17,823 nucleotides of DNA, taken from contig WKLE02002966.1 of NCBI GenBank assembly GCA_014885115.2, positions 1 through 17,823 on the forward strand. Direction: 5' to 3'. The position numbers and the translations under genes were made by a program. Under the pieces are notes generated by a model. It was not told where the DNA came from. It made no database searches and saw only the letters and a program-made list of their open reading frames with translations. The DNA comes from Asterionellopsis glacialis. Lineage: Eukaryota; Bacillariophyta; Plagiogrammaphyceae; Rhaphoneidales; Asterionellopsidaceae. Shown in pieces: positions 9,066-17,823 of the stretch (within the stretch, counting starts at the first letter, position 1; each line of letters opens with the position of its first letter).

Positions 9066-9640
9066 TCAGATTTTTGAAAGACAATAATAAATGTTGGTTC
9101 CTTTTTTAAGGGCTTGTTTCATTGCCACAAATGCAATCTCCTTGTTGTTCCTGCGTTCTTTAGAGGCGCACATAAGCATACTCACGGCCAATAGCACTAC
9201 CTCTTTGTCATTTTTGAGTGACTTGGATGCATAAACCAGAGAACCGGCATTGTTTTTGACACTCACAAGAACAATCTCTTTGTCTGTGCCGAAGTCGTTG
9301 AGAAGCAAATTTTAGACTTATACTTCAAGCAGTGTTTTTTTTTAAAAACAACTGTAAGAACTATATCTCTGTCGTCTTGAAGTTGTTTTGAAGCAAATCT
9401 TATAGCGGTGCCATTGTGTTGAACAGCTAAGAGAACCATATTTTTGTCTGATTGAAAATGTTTCTTGGCAAATTTGAGTTCATACCCATTTGCTATTAAA
9501 GCTGCACAAACTATACCGTTATCGTCCGTGGAGCTCAAGACATTTTTAATTGCTTCTACATTATTCTGTGCAACAGCAGAAATCACATCCTTGTTAGCTT
9601 TAAGTTCCTAGACAAATTGCAGCACATTTTTCATACTCTC
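9066..9640 (-). pseudogene. Decayed DUF4116-repeat protein gene
   Basis: The minus strand encodes repeated pieces of the DUF4116 type (xxDKEVVLxAVxxNGxALxYASxxLxxD), a repeat of unknown function common in some protists and Legionella. Recognisable units are KHFQSDKNMVLLAVQHNGTA, QLQDDRDIVLTVV, DFGTDKEIVLVSVKNNAGSL and SLKNDKEVVLLAVS. The frame is broken. An in-frame TAG (9608-9610) interrupts the match between ..MKNVLQFV and ELKANKDVISAVAQN. A frameshift lies near 9315: the match moves to another frame after LKYKSK, consistent with one lost A in a short A-run. A near-full repeat is also missing after LLAVS, and there is no ATG ahead of the first matching segment. The 3' end is a stop at 9066-9068. 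One sequencing error could explain the shift but not all the lesions, so I call a pseudogene. Confidence 0.65.
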
Positions 9641-10007
9641 ATTTTTCTACGGCTGTCTGTCTGTAGACGGTCCCTCTGGGGTTCGCGTTTCTGCAGAGAA
9701 ACCCGGATGATACAAAACAAGAATTCCGATCTCCCTCGAGTTCTACCAGGTACTGGTACAAGGTATCTGTTACCAGAACCTAGTGGACCTACCGTAGAGA
9801 CTTCGTACAGGTACCGTACATGAAAGGGTACCAGGTACATGCTGTTTTGAGTGAGGGCCTCTTGCACAGCATCCGTCGCAGATAACGAACACATAATAAA
9901 AAACAAAAGAAAAATCCAAAATTTGAGAAGCCCAACAGTATCCGATAGGGACTACAACAATTTTGCTTACTTTAAGGGACCGCGCCGAAAAGAGTAACTC
10001 ACACAAA
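9641..10007. promoter_or_regulatory. Upstream region of the carnitine acyltransferase gene, rich in GTAC words
   Basis: This region lies upstream of the carnitine acyltransferase ATG and should contain its promoter. From about 9747 to 9840 it is crowded with GGTAC/GTACC/GTACA words in both orientations, including CAGGTACCGTACATG. A compact inverted repeat GTTTCT/AGAAAC with a 4-nt loop sits near 9690. Open frames here on both strands have no protein-like content and are partly created by the repeated words. Confidence 0.4.
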
Positions 10008-12276
10008 ATGGCGTTTCAACCTACTCATATTTTCATTGCACTTAACCTCTTGCTTTGTAGTTGTGTTGCAGCATATGTCGAGCAACCCCTTACTCCTGCA
10101 TCAACTATTTCGCAAAAATTAATCAAACCTTGGCCGATGCCATTCGTTGACTGTCACGGTGACTATCGTGATCAAACCTTTTTAGAGAAGCATATTGGAG
10201 GTCCTATGTATTCCAACCAAGACAAGCTTCCTAAATTACCGATTCCTTCTATCAAGCATACTATAGAAAAATTCCTCCCCACAGCACTTCCTCTTGCTGA
10301 ATCTTTGGCAGAAAAAGAAGCCCTCGTAAAAGCTTGTGAAGCCTTCCCTAACCAGGCAAAGAAACTCCAAGAAAGATTGTACAAGCGCCAGGAAGAGATG
10401 GAAAACTCTTCATGGCTTCAGAAGTGGTGGAACGAACTTTTATATCTTCAATACCGTGATCCAGTAGCCATGTATGTGTCCTACTTTTTAGAACTCGAAG
10501 ATGACCCAACGCTGAAATATAATGAAGAGGGAGACGATGATTCAATGGTTATGCTTCAACGGGGTGCTTTGGCACTTCATGCGGCTGCAGAGTTTCGAAA
10601 TTTGATTGCCAGCGGTACACTCGAACCAGAAACGTTGGGACGACATGAAACCCCTCTTGACATGACAGCATATAAATACATGTTCAACTCATGCCGGATT
10701 CCCAAACCAGTATCAGACCATTATCGTCTTTATGATCCAAGTCATTTCAATCATGCCATAGTAGCATGTCGAGGACGTTTCTTCAAGATTGAACTTTTTG
10801 ATCCCCAGTCTCAAGACCCATTGCCACTTCCTGTGATTGAAAATCAATTGATGAAATGCATGGAAAAGGCATTGGATGGAGTTGGAACATCACACAATAA
10901 TGTGGAATTAGGTTGGCTCACCACAAATCATCGTGACAAATGGTCAGAGGACCGTCAAAAATTGTTGAATTTGGGTGGAAGTGAAATGAAGGATGCATTA
11001 CATACATTAGAAAGTAGTGCATTAATGTTATGTCTGGATGACGACGAATGTCCCATGTCATTCGAACAATGTGCTCAAGAATATTGGTGTGGATCAGGTG
11101 CCAATCGTTGGTTTGACAAATCAGTACAATTAGTATGTACGGAAAATGGAAAGTTGGGGTACATTGGTGAGCATGCCATGATGGACGGTATGGCAGCTGT
11201 TACTCTTTGCAATCACATTCTCGAAGATAAGTATGCAGATAAAGCATCCAAAAGTGCCCTTCACGACGAGGAAGAAACATCATCTGCAGCACATCTACCT
11301 CCAGTAACAGATATTTTTGAAAAAGTTTGGCCCACGTTTTCTAAGGAAGATATGGAAGACGTAGAAGGAATGGTAAACGAAGGTAAGACCTGAACTTAAA
11401 GATTCGATTTTGGTTTATGATGAAGTCACAAGTCTCTAGGATCATCTTCTGAGACCTACTTCCGTTGTGTCCCATCGTCTCATATTGTGCTTACTACACC
11501 ATACATCGCCTCCATATCAACAAACAGCCAAGGAAGAATTTAATAAGCTTGTAGCAGATCATGAATTACGTGTTGTCAATTTCGAACAATATGGTAGTAA
11601 CTTTATTAAAAAGGCAGGGTACTCACCTGATGCCTATATGCAAATGGCTATTCAGCTTGCAGCATATCGATTGTTTGGAAAACAAGTTGGAACGTACGAA
11701 GCCACACAAGTTCGTCCCTTCCGACATGGACGGACTGAAACAACAAGAAGCGTTACTGAAGATAGTTCAAATTTTGTGAAATTTATGGATGCCACCAAAA
11801 GTGCTCCCGTGAATGATGATAATGCAGTCAAGGCTAAGAAAGTTGACTTATTAAAAAAGGCAACTGAAACTCATAAAAAGTACACTATCGATGCATGTCA
11901 GGGACTTGGTGTGGATCGTCATCTTTTTGGATTATCCATGGCAGTCAATGAAAAAGATCGCGATGCTGATGAAGTCGCAACACCAGATTTATTTTCGGAT
12001 CCTTTATTCGTTCGATCTAAAACATGGCGTTTAAGCACAAGTACTGTCCCTCATCCACTTGGATTTGGTGAGGTAGTACCTGATGGTGTTGGTGTTGGGT
12101 ATATCGTTCGTCCCGATTCGTGTCTTTTTACTGTCACCTCCAGGAAAGAACCACATTATGCAGATCGTTTATGTGAATTGTTAGAAGGGTCTCTTTTAGA
12201 GATGCAGACCATCCATGACGGTAATGACGATGATGCGGATGATGATTCGGAAAAATTACCTCAAAGCAAACTCTAA
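10008..12276 (+). CDS. Carnitine O-acyltransferase (CRAT/CPT family) with C-terminal SKL, two exons
   Basis: This enzyme would reversibly move short- or medium-chain acyl groups between CoA and carnitine, allowing acyl export from an organelle. Exon 1 is 10008-11382, the intron is 11383-11527 (145 nt, GTAAGA...ACAG, phase 1) and exon 2 is 11528-12276, giving 707 residues. Splicing joins ..GMVNE and AKEEFNKLVADHEL, which restores the family sequence. Family motifs are NQDKLPKLPIP near the N-terminus, NRWFDKSVQL, the catalytic histidine H389 in GEHAMMDG, KAGYSPDAYMQMAIQLA, DRHLFGL, and STS at 628-630 followed by VPDGVGVGY. The last three residues are SKL, a canonical type-1 peroxisomal signal, after an acidic linker. 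The N-terminus adds a hydrophobic signal-like segment (residues 8-22, then Y23) and about 50 further residues ahead of the conserved fold. ATG 10008 (acaaaATGg) is the first ATG of the frame. Acyl-chain preference cannot be decided. Confidence 0.93.
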
Positions 12277-12903
12277 TTTGAATGAAATAGATGGGGAAGG
12301 AGAGTATGTGTTAAGGGCAAGAGATCGAGATGAAGAAACATCCTGCCAGTCACTTTTTAGAGAATTCATATCATAGTTAAATTTTCACTAATATCTATAC
12401 CTTCCAAAATTCAAAATATTTCTTTATTTTTTCTTTCGGCAAAGATCTCCACGGGGTTTGGTGTATCGTAACACGCCATGTTGTGTTCGTCAAAGTATTG
12501 CCCCTTCACTGGAACTTCTTGTGATTCCCCGGACACGGGACACGGGACACGGGACATTATTGCGAAGCACGAGTACCGTGCACCTCCAATCATAGAATCT
12601 GTATTTGAGCCTTTTGCACAGAACAGACTAAATCGGGAAAAAAATACTGTACTACTATGAATCAGAACAACGTGCAACACCACCTTTTACCTTGAATTAT
12701 GTATTTTTTGGTTTTTTTTTGTATTTTATGCCCCAATCGAACAACTGCAGTGTACAAGCACACGTTTAGGTCCTACTTTTTTTCCCTCCAGGCACACACA
12801 CACCGTTTAGATTTTTCCTGATATAACAAAGAGGCAATATCCCCTTTTGCATAGTGAATTCTCCTCCCCAAGGTTGGTAACTCCGTCTCTCCAGTATTTT
12901 TCA
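12277..12903. other. Convergent intergenic region between the carnitine acyltransferase and E2F genes
   Basis: These 627 bp separate two convergent genes and should hold both 3' UTRs. A short tandem repeat, (GGACACG)3 plus GGACA, lies at 12531-12556. T-runs occur at about 12711-12720 and 12777-12783, and a CA run at about 12793-12802. A minus-strand frame at 12411-12683 has no recognisable content. No RNA gene was seen. Confidence 0.4.
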
Positions 12904-15900
12904 TCAAATGCTGGGAAAGATTGGAAGATTTGTAGTTTTTGAAAAGTTACCTTCTGTTGATCTAATATCCGACACGTCCATAAATACAGTCAATGCAGCT
13001 GGAGGAAAAGGTGAAAGGAATTCTGTACTTGGTGTGACTTTTGGCAAAGTTATTCGTGTAGATGATGTCGAATTATTGTTTGAGGTAGTAGCAGTAGCAG
13101 TACGTGTAGTAGTGAGTAATGATGATTTTGTTGTTTTTGTTGTTGTTATGTTGTTTTGTAATGTAGGAGTAGTATCTGATGTCATTATTTTTGTAGTTGG
13201 AACTGGTGATATACAATTACGAGAGCGGTTGTGGTATGCATGACTACTACCTCGTTTACTATCGTTATCATGACCCGCTCTTGCTGCTGCCGTTACCTGC
13301 TGTTGCTGCATAGATGTAAAGTGTAGTTGTGATGTCGTACGTCGAGTCCCCTTGGACGGAGAGAACCATGAAAGATAATGCGGCAATGTCTTATTGTGAT
13401 TCGTCGCAGTATTTGATAATGATGAATCATTTGAAAGTATGGCTGAGTTAGATACTATGGAAGATGATGATTTTGGGTGTGCTGTCATTGGAGAACTTGG
13501 AATCCAATCACAAGGAACCAAAGACGAAAGAATGGTAGAAGAATTTCCCCGAGATAGTGGTGTCGCGAGTAATTGCTTGTCTATTGCATAGTATGACCCA
13601 TCACCACTGTATTCACGGTATAAATGAGAAGGAGGAAAGAAGATAGAAGAATTTCCTCGTGACAAAGGTATCATTGGAAGCTGCTTCCCAATAATGGAGG
13701 ATGATCCACCAGTATTACTTGGAGTACTACAAGAACTATTGTTACGACGCCTCAAAAGGGGAGATGGAGGTGGCAAAAAGGATTCAAGTAATGGTTTACT
13801 TCTTGGCAATGTCAAAGAAGGAGAAGGCAATCGGATTGGACTATGTAATTCTTGAACAGATGGTGGTAACGATGATGATGATAACCCCAACATCCGTTGT
13901 CCTGCTGGACGAGTTGCACACAATGCATTGATAGTAAAGTTGGACTTGCATGATGCCAATAAGGATCGAGGTGGCATCAAATGAAAGGGTTCCAACGTTG
14001 CTGTCGTTGTGTCTTTATATTCAACTAAATAGGTTTGAGACAATAATGATGGTGGTTGGATTGTAAAAGAATGAAAATTATCGCCATTGTCATTATTCAT
14101 CCTCTCCTTTTTGGATACTACGGTATCTTTGTGCGTTCCACCAATCACAAGACATGTCGAATCCTTCGTCATGGAAAGACCTTGTTGTATATCTACAGCT
14201 TTCATGTACAACAAAGGTTGTTCATATTTTTTGTGATTCTCATTATTGGATGATGTTTTTTCTTTTCCTTGGTGATTATTCAATGTAGTTGCACTTGTAT
14301 TATGATAATAATGCTCAAGATGATATTTTAGCTTTTCTATCCAAGCATCAAGATTTTGTTCTTCTTGTCGTAGTTTTTTGTTTTCTTTCACAAGTTCATG
14401 TGCACTCTTGTTGATGTTCATATGAACCCTCTCCTTTGTGTCATTGAATTTGGCATTTGCAATTTGAGCATTGACGAAAGAGGATAGAGATGCTGTACTT
14501 GATATACTCGTACTTGATCTATTGTTTTTTGCTGCTGTTGTTGTTGTTGTTGTTGAAGTACTTGGTGACGTATTGATACTGTTGTTGTTGCTTCTACTTG
14601 TAGTAAACGGACAATAAGGTGTAAATCGAATCATATTTTTAGCCACCCGCTCTACTAAACCAATACCTTCCACTACATTTAAAACATCATATATACGACG
14701 TTTAGGACATAAATATGCCATTTGCTTGGATACCGAATTTAAATCAATATTTGTAGATTTCATAGATTCAGTCTGTTTTGGGGGGTTAGCGGGTAGTGGG
14801 TACATGTAGTGAACGAAAAAAAAGAGAAAAGAGAGGAATACTTTTTTTGTGTTAAAGACAAAACAAAACAGAGACATAACCAAGTGATGCCTTGCTGATA
14901 CGTATAGATAGTGATGTAGTTAGTAGAGACAAACTTGCAACAACTTACCTCCAGGATACGATAAAATTCTTTCCCAATAGTATTCAAGGAGACTTCTGCA
15001 GATGTTTTTTTCTTTTTCTTTTTGTTTGCTCGAATAGTACCACCGGTACGTCGTTGTGCTTGTTGTTTTGGTTGTTGTTGATGATGTGGTTTTTCCAACG
15101 ATACTTTCTGTTGAAAAGTAGTAGTAGCACACTTCTCATTAGTAGTATGTTGATGGTAATGATGATCATTATTGTTACAGATAGAGTTGGAGTTGTCGTC
15201 ATCCTTGTCAATACACGTACCCTCCTTATCATTGTGTTCTTCTTCTTCACTCGACACAGTACCTTCCATATAGGATATTATTTTTGTTCGACTGGTACGT
15301 GGTGTACGACGTCGTTTTTTTATCTCGAGGTTTTCTTGTTGTTGTGTAATTGTAGCAGTAGTAGATAAACATTTCTTCTTCTTTTTCTTTTTCTTGGTGG
15401 TAGTAATGGATGATTCTTTTGTTTTAATACTAGTGCTATTACGTTTTTGAGTTGCCTCTTCTTCTTTCTCTTTTGGAGAAAGTTGTGCAATTGTGGGATC
15501 ATAATCACGACGACTGCTATGCTTGATGATATTCTTGTGATTCGTAGCATTATTCGTATTGTCGGTAGTAGTAGTAGGAGTAGGAGTTGCAACATCCGTC
15601 CTTTTCGTACTGGTACTAGAGTCATCCTCAAGGTGACGTTGCTTCTTTGTCCTTTGTTTCTTGGTTTTTGCTTGATGAGACAAGCAGGATGAAAATGATG
15701 ATACTGTTGTTTCATTGGTTTTATTTGGATGATGATAATATTGATTTTCATTATTGGTGACCACCATACCACAAATATTATTACCATCTTGTTGTGGTGA
15801 ATGTGTTGTAGGTGATGGTGGTATGATCTTTCGTTTACGATTGTGATTATCATGAGTCAAATTTTTTGATACTGGAGATGATGAAGTGACCACCATCATG

Positions 15901-16493
15901 GATTGTTCAGGACGTGATGGTGGAGGAGGCATTTTATCATTATCATAATTGTTGTTGCTGATATTGTTGCAGTGCCTGTCTTCAACAATGATGCCTTCCT
16001 TTTCACTACTATTACAACTACTCTGCTGTTTCGTCGGAGTAGAGGGATATGATAATGACGTGGTTGAATCGTCAATGGAGACACGAAATGGTACAATTTG
16101 TGTCGTGGATGATGCTTTACACGTAGTTGTTAGGGTGGCCTTCGTTTCCTCTTTCTCTGTAGTGCAATTACTGCTGCATGACGACGAAGATGGCAATAAG
16201 AACACCTCGTCCGATGATTGGACGTTCAAGTCGATTGACGATGGTCGTAATGGCATACACGTGCTTTGGTTGAGATTGATATTGCTATTATTCGTGTTAT
16301 TCGTGGATGGTAGAAATTCATCCTCTCTTGTCGAAATCACTGTAGGCAAGGATGATGAGGACGACAACGGTTGCTGTTCAGCAGTTGATCTCTTGCTGCT
16401 GCTGCTGCTATCATGAACATCGATACGATCGGCATTAGTCTCCTGGGTAAAGATGAGTCCTCCTTGTTGTTGTTCATTGCTTGATGTCATCAT
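12904..16493 (-). CDS. E2F-family transcription factor, unusually long and low-complexity, two exons
   Basis: E2F proteins pair with DP partners and drive S-phase genes in the nucleus. Exon 1 is 16493-14949 (515 codons), the intron is 14948-14773 (176 nt, GTAAGT...AACAG, phase 0) and exon 2 is 14772-12904, giving 1137 residues. Splicing assembles the winged-helix DNA-binding domain: SLNTIGKEFYRILE (about 502-515) joins TESMKSTNIDLNSVSKQM and then KRRIYDVLNVVEGIGLVER (539-557), with the RRIYD DNA-contact motif. A coiled coil (ENKKLRQEEQNLDAWIEKL, about 645-663) and a marked-box-like part (LLYMKAVDIQQGL, about 702-714 onward) follow, so the dimerisation region is present. The rest is Ser/Thr/Asn/Lys-rich and presumably disordered, with many SP/TP sites (for example PPSPTTHSP, RRTPRTS, LPSPSL). 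I see no clear retinoblastoma-binding motif. I chose ATG 16493 (accATGATG); an in-frame ATG at 16601 would add 36 residues. Family call secure, exact ends less so. Confidence 0.88.
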
Positions 16494-17618
16494 GGTGCTT
16501 TCACAAAGCAAAACGAATATAGAGTAAGTGTGTACCGTACCGTACCGTAATACAGTACTTTTTTGTTTCACTTGGACTGTGTGCAGCAGCGCATCAAACA
16601 TCTTGGGACGCCGCCGCCGCCGCACCAAACTAATTCAAATTTTGTTCAATTCTCTAGGGGTACCGTTGAATGTACAGTGAGGTACATAAGTTGGACACTT
16701 TGTGTTGTAGATAGACGAATGGATCCAATCTTGCTACTCACCGCACAGTTTTCTTCGTGTTTTTCATTGGTCAAGAAATCTCGAACCAACTTACCCAAAC
16801 TACATTTGTTCGGTACATTCCGGTACTCTGCTGGGATGTCGAAAAAGAATAACAAGAATTTGAATTTTGAGCGCCATTTTTTTTCTTCGAATTTTTTGAT
16901 GTCACAAAGCAGCATGTTGAAGTAGGTACGCATGCATGAACCTCGAAACAGTCTCTCTCCTCAGCATGCGGTATCATAGCTACATTGCACATGCAGTAAA
17001 ACAAAAAATAATGATTCTCTCTCGACTGTATGTACAGAATCAGGAGACTAGAGAGAGTCCCCTACTCTAGACGGACTAGTTTTCTACTCTACTCTAGAGA
17101 GAAAGATCCGAAAAGCTAGTATATTTCTAGTAAATAACGCAGGAAATCAAAAAGCATTCTTTGCATAGATATCATATTCTTTTCTCATGGTGTGTGTATT
17201 CATAAAAAGTGTCCCCTACATCCAGTTCCCTCTCTAAGTAAACAGCTTGAGTACTCGCACAGAAATCATTTTTATGTTGCAAAGAAGTGATTTATTAATA
17301 TACAATATATAAAGTAAAGATCTATATACTCAATGAAAAGACATGCATACATACACCCTCCAATAGGGGAAAATGCAGCCTTTTCAACTTTTGAAAAAAC
17401 AAATTTTGCTCACTTTGTTAGTGCTTTTTTAAGAACTAAAGCGGAGGGTAGGGTACTCTCCTGGAGAATCGAAGAAGAATTTTCGTCCTCAAACTTTTCA
17501 AAGTGTTTTTCCGAATCTTATATATATATATATAGATGTATGGTCAAATGCAATATCATGCAAAACGTACATCCTGTGCAATCTTTCGTGTGTCTTTTCT
17601 ATGATGATGCTGAGCATT
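16494..17618. other. AT-rich intergenic region upstream of E2F and downstream of the CRAL-TRIO gene
   Basis: This 1.1 kb contains the E2F promoter and 5' UTR on its left and the 3' UTR of the right-hand gene on its right. Visible elements are a GTACC repeat (about 16533-16548) close to the E2F start, a CCG run (16609-16623), a GCGCCA word (16871-16876) that reads TGGCGC on the E2F strand, six CTAG tetramers within 17048-17130, and a TA run (about 17519-17533). A plus-strand frame at 17333-17707 is not supported: it has no recognisable features and overlaps the real gene on the opposite strand. Confidence 0.4.
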
Positions 17619-17823
17619 TTAACCAGTCCACATATAATCATCTTGTGTATCCTCGTCTGATAACAAAGGCCATTCTTCTGTCCTCTTCCCACCCAAGTCT
17701 GTTGTGATATTTTCCAATCCAATGTGCTCGTCCAAAAAGTCTAAATAACCACCCTTGCGAAAGATTCGTACCTTGTCAATAGTTCGTTGATCCACAAAAA
17801 ATTTGCAAAATTTCCAGAGATAG
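17619..17823 (-). CDS. SEC14-like CRAL-TRIO domain protein, C-terminal end only
   Basis: The last 67 codons of a minus-strand gene enter from the right edge and end with TAA at 17619-17621. The sequence YLWKFCKFFVDQRTIDKVRI followed by GGYLDFLDEHIGLENI and TTDLGGKRTEEWP matches the end of the CRAL-TRIO lipid-binding fold, where the family has a pattern like W..v.pfld.rT..KI......L...i....LP.e.GG. SEC14-like proteins bind and transfer phosphatidylinositol, other phospholipids or small hydrophobic ligands. The protein ends 20-odd residues after the GG with an acidic tail (LSDEDTQDDYMWTG). Usual family length is 250-400 residues, so most of the gene lies outside. The ligand cannot be inferred. 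Confidence 0.75.
   Translation of the reverse strand, partial: YLWKFCKFFVDQRTIDKVRIFRKGGYLDFLDEHIGLENITTDLGGKRTEEWPLLSDEDTQDDYMWTG

Noticed and set aside
12411..12683. 90-codon minus-strand frame between convergent genes
   Set aside because: It contains the heptamer repeat and T-rich 3' UTR sequence, with no protein features.
14892..16416. Several plus-strand frames rich in Leu/Val/Ser opposite the E2F gene
   Set aside because: They arise from reading the Ser/Thr/Asn-rich low-complexity E2F exon on its antisense strand.
17333..17707. 124-codon plus-strand frame at the right end
   Set aside because: It overlaps the CRAL-TRIO C-terminus on the other strand and includes a TA microsatellite; no domain is visible.
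6438..17823. A lipid or acyl-metabolism gene cluster (acyltransferase, carnitine acyltransferase, CRAL-TRIO)
   Set aside because: The genes are on different strands, far apart, predicted for different compartments and interrupted by an E2F gene and a pseudogene.

Overview
The window reads as nuclear DNA of a diatom (or a close stramenopile relative). There are no operons. Genes lie on both strands, about 0.1-1.5 kb apart, and some carry one short GT-AG intron (82-176 nt). Two proteins begin with a signal peptide followed directly by an aromatic residue (A|F in the acyltransferase, A|W in the RRM protein), which is the bipartite plastid-targeting signature of secondary red plastids. The leucine-rich-repeat protein has a diatom-type C-terminal tail, and a DUF4116 relic is present. 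I cannot name the species.

Layout from left to right: (1) 5' part of cytosolic ribosomal protein L10/uL16 (-), cut by the left edge; (2) a 0.6 kb divergent promoter region; (3) a probable plastid RRM RNA-binding protein (+); (4) tail-to-tail with it, a two-exon CAMK-like kinase (-) whose catalytic residues are lost, so a probable pseudokinase; (5) an RNI-type LRR protein (+) whose start codon sits at the centre of a perfect 15-bp inverted repeat; (6) a two-exon plastid lysophosphatidate acyltransferase (+); (7) a 1.1 kb gene-poor stretch, then three imperfect tandem copies of a roughly 90-bp unit that each carry a conserved hairpin; (8) a decayed DUF4116-repeat pseudogene (-); (9) a two-exon carnitine acyltransferase (+) with an N-terminal signal-like segment and a C-terminal SKL; (10) a very long two-exon E2F transcription factor (-); (11) a 1.1 kb AT-rich intergenic region; (12) the C-terminus of a SEC14/CRAL-TRIO lipid-transfer protein (-), cut by the right edge.

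The genes form no evident pathway. Three loosely concern lipid or acyl metabolism (lysophosphatidate acyltransferase, carnitine acyltransferase, CRAL-TRIO), but neighbouring diatom genes are generally not co-functional and I infer no cluster. I found no CRISPR array, insertion sequence, transposase, tRNA or rRNA gene. I did not find a new multi-gene system. The best leads are the pseudokinase, the start-codon palindrome, the tandem hairpin repeat and the doubly signalled carnitine acyltransferase.
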